From Burkholderiales bacterium (GTDB lineage: Bacteria; Pseudomonadota; Gammaproteobacteria; Burkholderiales; UBA6910), in contig BPKG01000005.1 of NCBI GenBank assembly GCA_026005015.1, forward strand, positions 124,001-188,000: a stretch of DNA of 64,000 nt. Direction: 5' to 3'. Every line of letters starts with the position of its first letter. Position 1 is the first letter of the stretch. The translations under genes were made by a program, and so were the position numbers. This document shows positions 1-7,571 of the stretch, one piece after another. Below the pieces are notes generated by a model. It was not told the DNA's origin and made no database searches. It worked only from the letters and a program-made list of their open reading frames with translations.

Positions 1-851
1 CCTTCCACCAGGATGAGCCGGGCCTCGGGCCACGCTGCCTTGAGCCGGAAGGCCGCGACGGGCGGACAGATCAGGTCCAGCCGGCCCTGCACCAGGGTGC
101 AGGGGATGTGACGGATGTTCGGGACCCCGCGGAGCAGCCCGCCCGGGTCCAGAAAACAACCATGGACCAGGTAGTGGGTCTGGATCCTGGCCTTGGCGAG
201 GAGTTTCTCAGGAGGAGGGGGCTCGCTGGAGACCGGGTCCACGAGGCCCATGGCTCGCCGCTCGTAAGCCTCCCAAGCCCGCGCTGCCGCGAGGGCCAGG
301 TTCCGGTTCGTTCCGTGCAGGGCCCGATGGTAGCGCTCCAGGAGGCTTTCTTCCCCGGGCACGGCGCGGGAGAAGGCCTCCCATGCGTCGGGCAGGAAAC
401 GGGCGAGCCCCTGGAGGTACCAGTGGACTTCTTCTTCGGTGCCCAGGAAGACGCCCCGCAGCAAGAGCCCCGCGCAGGCGGAAGGATGAGCCCGGGCATA
501 GGCTAGGGCGAGGGTCGCCCCCCAGGAGCCGCCGCACACCAGCCAGCGTTCCACGCCCAGGTGGGCCCGCAACGCTTCCATGTCCTCCAGGAGAAAAGGG
601 AGCGAGTTCTCCTGGACAGCGCCAAGAGGGGTGCTCTGGCCGCAGCCCCGCTGGTCGAAGAGCACCACCCGGTAGAAGGCGGGATCGAAGAAGCCCCGGC
701 TCGTGGGGTTCGAGCCGCTTCCCGGGCCGCCGTGCAGCACGATGACCGGGCGGCCCCTGGGGTTGCCGCTTTCCTCGTAATAGAGGCGATGGAGGCCCCG
801 GGGGAGCCAGCCTCGGGCGTGGGGTTCGGCATAGGGGTAAAGCCCCGTCAT
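1..851 (-). CDS. pip: Proline iminopeptidase, 3' end cut by window edge
   Basis: Alpha/beta-hydrolase that releases N-terminal proline from peptides in the cytoplasm. The gene runs off the left edge, so about 283 of the usual 310-320 residues are visible and the catalytic His is missing. Landmarks: HGGPG oxyanion motif at residues 40-44, DQRGCGQS at 66-73 (typical of prolyl iminopeptidases), nucleophile elbow GGSWG with Ser109, and an Asp in the stretch GRLDLICPP near residue 265 that fits the acid of the triad. The ATG overlaps the stop of the tonB-type gene as ATGA, so the two genes are probably translationally coupled. The family assignment is firm; the pairing with TonB looks like simple co-transcription. 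Confidence 0.92.
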   Translation of the reverse strand, partial: MTGLYPYAEPHARGWLPRGLHRLYYEESGNPRGRPVIVLHGGPGSGSNPTSRGFFDPAFYRVVLFDQRGCGQSTPLGAVQENSLPFLLEDMEALRAHLGVERWLVCGGSWGATLALAYARAHPSACAGLLLRGVFLGTEEEVHWYLQGLARFLPDAWEAFSRAVPGEESLLERYHRALHGTNRNLALAAARAWEAYERRAMGLVDPVSSEPPPPEKLLAKARIQTHYLVHGCFLDPGGLLRGVPNIRHIPCTLVQGRLDLICPPVAAFRLKAAWPEARLILVE

Positions 852-1774
852 CCCCGTTCCTCCAGGCGGAAGTGGATGGGGACGGTGACCTCGTACCACC
901 CACGCAGGCTCGAAGGCGGGGGCTGGCGGGAGAGGGCCTTGCGCACCATGTCCAGGGCCTGGCGGTCCAGCACCTCGTGGCCGCTGGATTCCGCCACCTT
1001 CACTTCCTGGACTTGGCCGTTGGGGCCGATGCGCACCAGGATCTGGGCGGTTCCCTGCCAGCCCCGGACCCGGGCGATGCGCGGGTACTGCCTGTGCTCC
1101 GCCGCCGCGGCGCTCAGGCTGCGCTCGTACCCCTGAAGGGTTTCCCTGTCCCGCAGCAAGGCGGCCTGGGATTCCGCCGGCGGCAGGGGAGCGGGGCTCA
1201 AGACCGGTGCCGGGGCCGCTGGCTCGGCCGCGGGGGGCAGGGCCGCCACGGGACCCGGCGACTCGGCCGGCGGGGCGGGGGGTTCCACGGGAGAGGCCTG
1301 CACGGGTTCTTCCGCCAGCGGGCTCGCAGGCTTGGCCTGGGCGACGGGCTTCTGCGGCGTGGGCTTCCTCCGCTCCACCGGCCGGGCCTGAGGAACGGAG
1401 TCCGGTTTGGGTTTCTCGGCCGCCAGCGGTCGGGGCGGCGGGGGCGACGCCTCCTCGATCTGCACCGGCGCGACGGAGACCAGTTGAACTTCCAGCACCT
1501 CCACCGGCTTGGGCGGGGTCGGGGAGGGGGCGGGCACCAGGTAAACGGTCAGGCCATGGGCCGCCAGCGACAGCATCAGCGCCAAGAGGAGTCGCCGGTT
1601 CGAGTTCGAATCGGACGGACCGGAGAGATCCTCGGGCAGCAAGACGTCCTCGGGGCGTTGTTCGGCTGCGTCTCGCCCGGCCATTTCACGAAGTCGCCCC
1701 TGGAACGAGGCCACGCTGTGCAGTGTCATCGGGTTGGGGGTCAGCCCGGCCAGTCTCACGAAGGCGTCCTCCAA
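848..1774 (-). CDS. TonB-family energy transducer
   Basis: 308 aa. Cytoplasmic N-terminus of about 60 residues, one membrane anchor at roughly 60-80 (LLLALMLSLAAHGLTVYLV), a long Pro/Ala/Lys-rich periplasmic spacer (about 82-205), and a C-terminal TonB domain (about 225-305) with YPRIARVRGWQGT and the SSGHEVLDRQAL motif. Proteins of this kind pass proton-motive force from ExbB/ExbD to outer-membrane receptors, but no exbBD or receptor gene is in the window. The cytoplasmic extension is longer than in typical TonB, and the ATG has only a weak ribosome-binding site; an inner Met16 is an alternative start. It is followed by pip with a 4-bp overlap. One of three TonB-domain genes here. Confidence 0.85.
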   Translation of the reverse strand: MEDAFVRLAGLTPNPMTLHSVASFQGRLREMAGRDAAEQRPEDVLLPEDLSGPSDSNSNRRLLLALMLSLAAHGLTVYLVPAPSPTPPKPVEVLEVQLVSVAPVQIEEASPPPPRPLAAEKPKPDSVPQARPVERRKPTPQKPVAQAKPASPLAEEPVQASPVEPPAPPAESPGPVAALPPAAEPAAPAPVLSPAPLPPAESQAALLRDRETLQGYERSLSAAAAEHRQYPRIARVRGWQGTAQILVRIGPNGQVQEVKVAESSGHEVLDRQALDMVRKALSRQPPPSSLRGWYEVTVPIHFRLEERG

Positions 1775-2016
1775 AAGAGGCCGCCCTGGGCAATCGTGAA
1801 ATAATCCAAGCTAGCCTAGTGCAACGCCTGACCCCGGTAAATAAAGCGGTGAAAGATCATGAAAATCATGAGCCCCGGGTCACGATTTCCCGACTGCCGC
1901 GGGCCCGAGGCTGCGCCGAAGATTAAGTCCGGGAAGCCTTGGGGGCAAGTCCCGGGGCGTTCCTCCCGGACGCCGTCCGGGTTGTTTCCATTCCAACATT
2001 GAAGGAGGTTTCCACG

Positions 2017-2091
2017 ATGGCTTGGACCAAACCCCAGTTCAGCGACATGCGCTTCGGCTTCGAAGTCACGATGTACATCGCCAATCGCTGA
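2017..2091 (+). CDS. pqqA: PQQ precursor peptide PqqA (24 aa)
   Basis: A 24-residue ribosomally made peptide, [11 protein letters not shown] through [13 protein letters not shown]. It keeps the hallmarks of PqqA: a Glu and a Tyr three residues apart (E16-V-T-M-Y20), the two side chains that become the PQQ skeleton, and the family tail Y-I-x-N-R. A strong ribosome-binding site GAAGGAGG lies at 2001-2008, nine bases before the ATG. No pqqB, C, D or E follows: the next gene is a PQQ-associated beta-propeller. The peptide may therefore be an extra or relocated pqqA copy whose maturation genes are elsewhere. Too short for most gene finders, so likely to be missing from automatic annotation. Confidence 0.93.
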   Translation: MAWTKPQFSDMRFGFEVTMYIANR

Positions 2092-2164
2092 AGCGTTTCC
2101 CGCTCTCCGCGGGCGGGCATGACGTCCATAGCCCGCGCGCAGGGAACGTGCATGCCGTAACATT

Positions 2165-2199
2165 CGATCGGGCGGCAGGGGGACCCGGCCGCCCGATCG
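2165..2199 (+). terminator. Perfect 12-bp hairpin after pqqA
   Basis: A perfect inverted repeat (CGATCGGGCGGC at 2165-2176 and its complement at 2188-2199) with an 11-base loop lies 73 bases after the pqqA stop. There is no T-run behind it, so it may stabilise the pqqA mRNA end or partly terminate, rather than act as a classical intrinsic terminator. Other pqq operons are known to reduce readthrough from pqqA into downstream genes, which fits this position. Confidence 0.55.
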
Positions 2200-2324
2200 C
2201 GTCGGAACTCGTTCGAAAGACGGCGTCCTAAGGCAGAAGAAAAGCCTTTGCCAGGAGCCCTTCGCTCCATTCCACCCGGGCGGACCGCGGGCTGGAAATA
2301 ATCTACGTAAAGAAAGGAGAAAGG

Positions 2325-3275
2325 ATGAAGCGTCGTTTCCCTATCGGCCGGTTCCCTTTGCTGCTGTTTCTCCTACCGCTCTGGAGCTGGGCCGTGCCGC
2401 TCGCCTACGTGCCGAACGAAGAGAGCGGCACCATTTCGGTGATCGACACGGTAGAGGACAAGGTGATCGCCGAGATCCGGGCCGGGAAGAAGCCGCGGGG
2501 CCTGGCGATCAGCAAGGACGGCAAATACCTTTACGTGAGCGATCAGCCCAACAACGCGCTGGTCATCGTGGACCTGGAGAAGCGCGCCGCCGTGGGCCAG
2601 GTCGCCCTGGGCGAGTCGCCGGAAGGGGTGAGCATCTCCCCCGACGGCCAGTGGGTGGTGGCGGCGGTGGAGTTGTCCAACAGCGTCGCCTTCGTCGATA
2701 CCGCCACCAACCAGAAGCGCTTCAGCGTCAAGGTCCAGGGCAAAAACCCGGAGCATGCGGTGTTCAGCCCGGACGGGAAGTGGTTGTACGTGAGCGCCGA
2801 AGAAGCCGAGCAGGTGGACGTGATCGACGTGGCGAAGCGGGAGCAGGTGACCGCCATCCCGGTGGGGCGCCGGCCGCGGGGCATCGGCTTTCTCCCCGAC
2901 AGCGGCCGGGCCTACGTGGCCTGCGAGCTGGCGAACGAGGTTTACGCCATCGACGTGGCGAGCCACAAGGTGCTGGCCGTGATCAAGGCGGGCAACTACT
3001 CCAATGGCGTCGCCGTGCGCCCGGACGGGAAGAAGGTGTACGTGTCCAACGGCAGGGACGCCACCTTATCGGTGATTGACACCGCCGAAAACCGCATCGT
3101 CGCCACGGTGCCGGTGGGCAAGCGCCCCTGGAACATGGCCATTACGCCCGACGGAAGCAAGCTCTACGTGGCCAACGGGCGCTCCAACTCGGTGTCGGTG
3201 ATCGACACGGGTACTGACAAGGTTTTGCGGGAGATCCCGGTGGGAGAGCGGCCATGGGGCGTGGTAATCAGATAG
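2325..3275 (+). CDS. YVTN beta-propeller, PQQ-catabolism-associated type
   Basis: 316 aa with a signal peptide (about residues 1-23, cleaved near WSWA) followed by seven YVTN-type blades; repeats such as YVSDQPNNALVIVDL and YVANGRSNSVSVIDT recur about every 42 residues. Proteins of this build are periplasmic beta-propellers that in proteobacteria tend to sit beside PQQ-dependent alcohol oxidation genes (TIGR03866-like). Here the gene is 233 bases behind pqqA, which fits. The ribosome-binding site GAAAGGAGAAAGG supports the ATG. Its last 22 bases overlap the cytochrome b561 gene. No enzymatic motif is seen; a scaffold, binding or electron-transfer accessory role is inference. Confidence 0.85.
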   Translation: MKRRFPIGRFPLLLFLLPLWSWAVPLAYVPNEESGTISVIDTVEDKVIAEIRAGKKPRGLAISKDGKYLYVSDQPNNALVIVDLEKRAAVGQVALGESPEGVSISPDGQWVVAAVELSNSVAFVDTATNQKRFSVKVQGKNPEHAVFSPDGKWLYVSAEEAEQVDVIDVAKREQVTAIPVGRRPRGIGFLPDSGRAYVACELANEVYAIDVASHKVLAVIKAGNYSNGVAVRPDGKKVYVSNGRDATLSVIDTAENRIVATVPVGKRPWNMAITPDGSKLYVANGRSNSVSVIDTGTDKVLREIPVGERPWGVVIR

Positions 3276-3838
3276 CGGCGGGCGCGCCGCGGGCATCCCC
3301 CGGAGTCCTCGAGCGCGGCGGCGAGCGCTATCACTGGATCGCGATCCTGCTGCACTGGGGGATCGCCGCCCTGATCTTCGGCCAGTTCGCCCTCGGGTGG
3401 TACATGGTGGACCTGCCCAAGGGCTCGCCGGAGCGCTCCTGGTTCTTCGCGCTCCACAAATCCATGGGCTTGACCATCGCCATGCTCATCGCGGTGCGCA
3501 TCGCCTGGCGCCTGACCCACCCGGCCCCGGCCCTGCCGGCGTTCCTGCCGGCGTGGAAGGCCCGCGCGGCGGCCATCAATCACCGCCTGCTCTACCTGTG
3601 CATGGTGCTGATGCCCCTCTCCGGCTATCTCTCTTCCTCCTTCACCAAGTACCCGATGAAGTTCTTCGGGCTGCCGTTCCCCAAGCTGGGCTGGGAGCAC
3701 GAGCTGGTGAACCAGGTGTTCACCACCCTCCACGTGACCACGTCCTACGCGTTCATCGTCCTGATCGTGCTGCACGTGGCCGCGGCGACCCAGCACCTCC
3801 TGCGCCGGGACGGGGTGTTCAACCGGATGCTGCCGTGA
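3254..3838 (+). CDS. Cytochrome b561-type diheme membrane protein
   Basis: 194 aa with four membrane helices: about 29-49 (ILLHWGIAALIFGQF), 65-85, 112-132 and 160-180. The conserved heme-ligand histidines are in place (LLHW, ALHKSMG, LHVTTS, VLHVAAA), giving two b-hemes. Such proteins exchange electrons between periplasmic donors and the quinone pool or act as superoxide:quinone oxidoreductases. The start overlaps the end of the beta-propeller gene by 22 bases, so the two are one transcription unit. A role in carrying electrons from a PQQ enzyme is inference from location only. Confidence 0.88.
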   Translation: MGRGNQIAAGAPRASPGVLERGGERYHWIAILLHWGIAALIFGQFALGWYMVDLPKGSPERSWFFALHKSMGLTIAMLIAVRIAWRLTHPAPALPAFLPAWKARAAAINHRLLYLCMVLMPLSGYLSSSFTKYPMKFFGLPFPKLGWEHELVNQVFTTLHVTTSYAFIVLIVLHVAAATQHLLRRDGVFNRMLP

Positions 3839-3845
3839 GAGCGGT

Positions 3846-3872
3846 ATTCCCCCCGGCGCAGCCGGGGGGAAT
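3846..3872. terminator. Bidirectional hairpin between convergent genes
   Basis: A perfect 12-bp stem (ATTCCCCCCGGC at 3846-3857, complement at 3861-3872) with a three-base loop, sitting in the 52 bases between the convergent cytochrome b561 and TRAP dctP genes. It lacks a long T-run, but the position and stability make it the likely terminator for both. Confidence 0.7.
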
Positions 3873-3890
3873 CGACCCGAATATGCCGCC

Positions 3891-5003
3891 TCACGCCTTC
3901 GGGAATTTGTACGGCAGCGAGCGGGCCCGGAGGAACTCTCCCTCGGTGTTCTTGCTGTAAGGCATCTGGAGCTGCCGGGCCTTCATCAGGCTGGCGTACA
4001 CCTCACGGCTGTTCTTGTCCTTGGCGATGATGTCCCCGATCACCTCGCCCACCGCGTTGCCGATGGCCACCAGGGACTCGTCGTCGATTACCTTCACCTG
4101 GACGCCGTGCTTGGTCACGTACTCTTCGAGCTGAGGGCCGCTGTACCAGACGAACTCGCTCAGCATGCGCACGTTGGTGGCGTAGGCGCACTGCTCCACC
4201 AGCAGCTTGTTCTCGGCGGAGAGGGCGTCCCAGGCCTTGCTGTTGACGAACAGCTCCAGGGACGTGCCGGACTCGTGCCACCCGGGGGTGTAGTAGTACT
4301 TGGCGTAGCGGTAGAAGGCGAGGGAGGCCTCGCCATAGGGGTTGTTCCATTCGACCCAATCGACCGCCCCCGAAGCCAGCGCCGCCGTCACCTCGCTGCC
4401 CAGCACGTTGACCACGGTGGCGCCGAGGCGCTGCATGGCTTCGGCGGCGATGCCGGGCATGCGCATTTTCAGGCCCTTGAAGTCGGCCAGCGACTTAATC
4501 TCCTTGCGCGACCAGCCGGGGGCCTGCACGCCGGTGTTGCCGCACAGCACGAACTTACAGCCGAGCTGCTCCCGGTAGACCTTGTCCGCGAGCTCCTTGC
4601 CGCCGCCGAAGTAGTACCAGGCATTGTATTCCTGGGCCGTGAGGCCGAAGGGGAAGTTGCTCAGAAACTGGGCGGCCAGCGCCTTGCCTTTCCAGTAGTA
4701 AGGACAGCCGTGGCCGGCTTCCACCGTGCCCCTGCCCACCGCGTCGATCGCCTCCAGCGCCGGCACGATTTCGCCGGCCGGATAGAGCTCGATGGTGAAC
4801 TTTCCGCCGGAGGTCTTGGTGACCATGTCGGCGAAGTACTGAGCGCCGGTTCCCAGGCCGGGAAGGTTGCGCGGCCAGGTGGTCACCATGGTCCACTTGA
4901 TCCGGTTCTGGGAGATGGCGGGCGCCGAGAAACCCGCGGTGGCCGCCGCCGCGCTCGCCACGGCCACGCTTTTCAAAAACTTCCGGCGTTTGACGTCCTT
5001 CAT
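3891..5003 (-). CDS. dctP: TRAP transporter substrate-binding protein (DctP family)
   Basis: 370 aa periplasmic solute receptor. The N-terminus carries a Tat-type signal (KRRKFLK followed by an Ala-rich hydrophobic stretch), so it is probably exported folded. The body has DctP landmarks: LADFKGLKMRMPG, GSEVTAALASGAVDWVEWNNP and a Tyr-rich segment YYYTPGWHESGT, which resembles the branch known for aromatic or mannitol-type substrates (FcbT1-like). The start at 5003 is chosen because GGAGGAG lies seven bases upstream; an upstream Met adds 17 residues without a ribosome-binding site. It lies 312 bases behind dctM with its own LysR-type box, so it can be expressed separately. Substrate is probably an aromatic acid, judged from the neighbouring oxygenase. 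Confidence 0.9.
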   Translation of the reverse strand: MKDVKRRKFLKSVAVASAAAATAGFSAPAISQNRIKWTMVTTWPRNLPGLGTGAQYFADMVTKTSGGKFTIELYPAGEIVPALEAIDAVGRGTVEAGHGCPYYWKGKALAAQFLSNFPFGLTAQEYNAWYYFGGGKELADKVYREQLGCKFVLCGNTGVQAPGWSRKEIKSLADFKGLKMRMPGIAAEAMQRLGATVVNVLGSEVTAALASGAVDWVEWNNPYGEASLAFYRYAKYYYTPGWHESGTSLELFVNSKAWDALSAENKLLVEQCAYATNVRMLSEFVWYSGPQLEEYVTKHGVQVKVIDDESLVAIGNAVGEVIGDIIAKDKNSREVYASLMKARQLQMPYSKNTEGEFLRARSLPYKFPKA

Positions 5004-5315
5004 GTTTCCACTCCTCCTGCAAGGTTGGCCTCTTCGCCCTTGCGCCCGACGCAAGGGGCCCTCCGTCTCTCAGCGCTCCGGGTTGTTTGCATGGACTTAT
5101 TGCGGCCGCTTCGCGAGATCACCGGCCGCGGGGAGAGCCGCCGAATCGAGATCGAATCCTAGTATCGGCGAGAGGAAATATCACCTCAAACGATATTTTC
5201 CGATGGGCTCGAATTGAAAAACACGATCATTTTTCGGCGTCCGCCGGACAAAGACCCGGGGCTCCAGCGGAATCGCCCGTGCCGGTGGTATGGGCGGGAA
5301 ATCCCGGCCAGGAGA
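5004..5315 (-). promoter_or_regulatory. dctM-dctP intergenic region with LysR-type box
   Basis: 312 bases without a gene. At 5176-5198 is the palindrome AAATATC-N9-GATATTT, whose core ATC-N9-GAT is the LysR-regulator motif T-N11-A. It resembles the box at 7518-7540 in front of dctQ in arm length and spacing. I infer a second, regulated promoter for dctP. The stretch is AT-rich compared with its surroundings. A small GC hairpin (CGGCG-GA-CGCCG) with an A-run is also present but is not a convincing terminator on this strand. Confidence 0.5.
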
Positions 5316-6698
5316 TCAATCGAAGATCACGCCGGGCAGCCAGGTGGCGAGGGCGGGGAACCAGGCGAGTATTCCCAGCCCCACGAGCTGCAGGACGACG
5401 AAGGGAACGACCCCGCGATAGATGTCTACGGTGCGCACCTGGGCGGGGGCCACTCCGCGCAGGTAGAACAGCGCCCAGCCGAAGGGGGGCGTGAGGAAGC
5501 TCGTTTGCAGATTCATCGCGAACATCACCCCTAGCCAGATCGGGCTCACGTCCATCATGAGAAGCGCCGGGGCGACGATGGGAACGACGATGAAGACGAT
5601 CTCGATGAAGTCGATGATGAACCCGAGGAGGAACACCACGATCATGATGAGCAGCATGGCGGTGAAGAAGCCGCCCGGCAGGTTGGTGAAGAATTCGGTC
5701 ACCATGTGGTCGCCGCCGAGCCCCCGGAAGGTGAGGGAAAACACCGAGGCGCCGAGGAGGATTCCGAACACCATGCAGGTGATGCGGGTGGTGACCCGGA
5801 CCACTTCCCGCAGGACGGACAGGGACAACTGGCGCTGGAGCAAGGCGAGCAGGGTGGCGCCGACGGCGCCGAAGGACGCCGCTTCGCTGGGCGTCGCCAG
5901 TCCCCCGAGGATCGAGCCGAGGACCGCGACCACCAGGAAGGCCGGCGGGATGAGCGCGGTGGCCACCTTGTAGGCCAGCGCCCGCCGCGTGACCGTCTCG
6001 TCGTAGAGGGGCGGGCACTTTTGCGGCCGAAGAAAGGCGACGACGGTCAGGTAAGCCAGATAAAGGGCCACGAGCACCAGCCCGGGGATGAAGGCCCCGG
6101 CGAAAAGGTCGATCACCGAAAACGGCTTGACCGCCACGATGCCCCGGGCGAGCTGGGACTCCGAGTAGGTGCCGGCCAGCACGTCGCCGAGCAGCACCAG
6201 GGCGATGGACGGCGGGATGATCTGCCCCAGGGTGCCGGAGGCGCAGATGGTCCCGCAGGCGAGCCGATGGTCGTAGCCGGCCCGCAGCATGGTGGGCAAG
6301 CTGAGCAGGCCCATGGCGATCACCGTGGCGCCGACGATTCCGGTCGAGGCGGCGAGCACCGCGCCGACCAGGGTCACGGAGATTCCCAGCCCGCCGCGCA
6401 GCCGCCCGAAGAGCTGGCCCAGGGTGACCAGCAGGTCCTCGGCGATCTTGGACCGCTCCAGCATGACGCCCATGAAGACGAAGAGAGGCACCGCGACCAG
6501 GGTTTCGTTGGTCATGACGCCGAAATAACGCGAGGAGAGCGCCGAAAAGAGGCGCCAGTTGAAGACCTCGAACCCGATGCCCAGTCCAGCGAACAGGACG
6601 CCGACGCCGGCCAGGGTGAAGGCGACGGGATAGCCGAGGAGCAGCACGCCGCAAATAGACACCAGCAGAAGAATGGCCAGGATCTCTCCGCCGCCCAT
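5316..6698 (-). CDS. dctM: TRAP transporter large permease (DctM)
   Basis: About 460 aa with 12 or more hydrophobic segments and typical DctM/TrpC4-like signatures: VPLFVFMGVMLERS, GLLSLPTMLRAGYD, CASGTLGQIIPPSIALVLLGD and the FAMNLQTSFLTPPFGWALFYLRG region near the C-terminus. It forms the sodium-driven transport channel that receives substrate from DctP. The ATG at 6698 has GAGG seven bases upstream; a TTG two codons earlier is less likely. It follows dctQ by about 35 bases and is plainly co-transcribed with it. Confidence 0.93.
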   Translation of the reverse strand: MGGGEILAILLLVSICGVLLLGYPVAFTLAGVGVLFAGLGIGFEVFNWRLFSALSSRYFGVMTNETLVAVPLFVFMGVMLERSKIAEDLLVTLGQLFGRLRGGLGISVTLVGAVLAASTGIVGATVIAMGLLSLPTMLRAGYDHRLACGTICASGTLGQIIPPSIALVLLGDVLAGTYSESQLARGIVAVKPFSVIDLFAGAFIPGLVLVALYLAYLTVVAFLRPQKCPPLYDETVTRRALAYKVATALIPPAFLVVAVLGSILGGLATPSEAASFGAVGATLLALLQRQLSLSVLREVVRVTTRITCMVFGILLGASVFSLTFRGLGGDHMVTEFFTNLPGGFFTAMLLIMIVVFLLGFIIDFIEIVFIVVPIVAPALLMMDVSPIWLGVMFAMNLQTSFLTPPFGWALFYLRGVAPAQVRTVDIYRGVVPFVVLQLVGLGILAWFPALATWLPGVIFD

Positions 6699-6732
6699 CG
6701 GCAAACCTCGTCAGTGAGTCGGGTTAAAGAGG

Positions 6733-7278
6733 CTAGACGATCTTGTTTTCATCGAACTGCTTCCCGTACTCATGGGCGCCTTTGAGCACCAGGATGCTGC
6801 GGATGACGACCGCGATCCCCTGGATCAGCAGAACGACGACAAAGACGAGCAAGAAACTTTTGAGCAGGTAGAGGGCCGGCAGGCCGCCCGCCTCGCGGGA
6901 GGTTTCCAGCCGCTCCCAGGAGACGGCGACGTACGGGTAACAGGCCCACCATACGGCTCCGAGAAAGGGAAACAGGAAGAACAAGGTTCCCAAGAGATCG
7001 ACCCAGGCCTTGTAGCGCAGGTTGGCCGAGCGATAGAAGATGTCCACCCGCACGTGGCTGTCGTAGAGCAGGGTGTAGCCCATCCCCACCATGAAGACGA
7101 TGGCGTTGAGCCAGACGTAGGACTCCTGCAGCCATATCCAGCCGAGGCTGAAGACGTAGCGAAGAATCGCCACCGTGAAGCAGACGCCCACGACCCCCAG
7201 CATGAGCCAGGAAATGCCGCGCCCCAGGAAATCGTTGAAGCCCTCTATCCACGAGAGGACCCGTCTGATCTTCACCAC
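6733..7278 (-). CDS. dctQ: TRAP transporter small permease (DctQ)
   Basis: 181 aa, four predicted membrane helices with the DctQ pattern (WLMLGVVGVCFTVAILRYVF, then LQESYVWLNAIVFMVGMGYTLLYDSHVRVDIFY). The HVRVD motif is shared by most small TRAP subunits. Start codon is GTG at 7278, preceded by GGAGGAG at an eight-base distance; an adjacent GTG is in frame too. First gene of dctQM; the 293 bases upstream carry two palindromes that are probable control sites. Confidence 0.9.
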   Translation of the reverse strand: MVKIRRVLSWIEGFNDFLGRGISWLMLGVVGVCFTVAILRYVFSLGWIWLQESYVWLNAIVFMVGMGYTLLYDSHVRVDIFYRSANLRYKAWVDLLGTLFFLFPFLGAVWWACYPYVAVSWERLETSREAGGLPALYLLKSFLLVFVVVLLIQGIAVVIRSILVLKGAHEYGKQFDENKIV

Positions 7279-7463
7279 CTTGATGGCTCCTCCAAAGGCT
7301 GTGACGTGAAAGTCCGCGCCGTTCGGGCGTCGCTCGCCTCTTCGTCAGGGGCGCAGGCTGCGAGCTCCTGGCTGCTCGTGCGCCAGAGCAGGCACGGCAG
7401 GCGGTATTGCCGCAGGATGGAAGCCCATGCCCCCGGTTTTTATCGGCTGCGGGATTGCTGCGA

Positions 7464-7540
7464 AATCATCCTGCAAAGAAGGATGATTATCAACACAAGT
7501 GCTTTTTTCGGATAAGTTTCTATCGCATTTTTTGATAGAA
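7464..7540 (-). promoter_or_regulatory. Two operator-like palindromes upstream of dctQ
   Basis: Within the AT-rich stretch between lysR and dctQ are two perfect inverted repeats. One is AATCATCCT (7464-7472) with complement at 7480-7488, loop of seven. The other is TTCTATC (7518-7524), nine bases, GATAGAA (7534-7540), whose core ATC-N9-GAT is a LysR-type box. The second has the same arm length and spacing as the palindrome before dctP at 5176-5198. Together they suggest that the adjacent LysR protein controls the transporter. The promoter hexamers themselves are not clear. Confidence 0.5.
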
Positions 7541-7571
7541 GCCGTGCCCTCCGACGCAAGGCGGGGAATTT

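Noticed and set aside
5220-5260. Hairpin CGGCG-GA-CGCCG with A/T run as terminator of dctM
   Set aside because: On the minus strand the stem is followed by A, not T; not a functional terminator shape.
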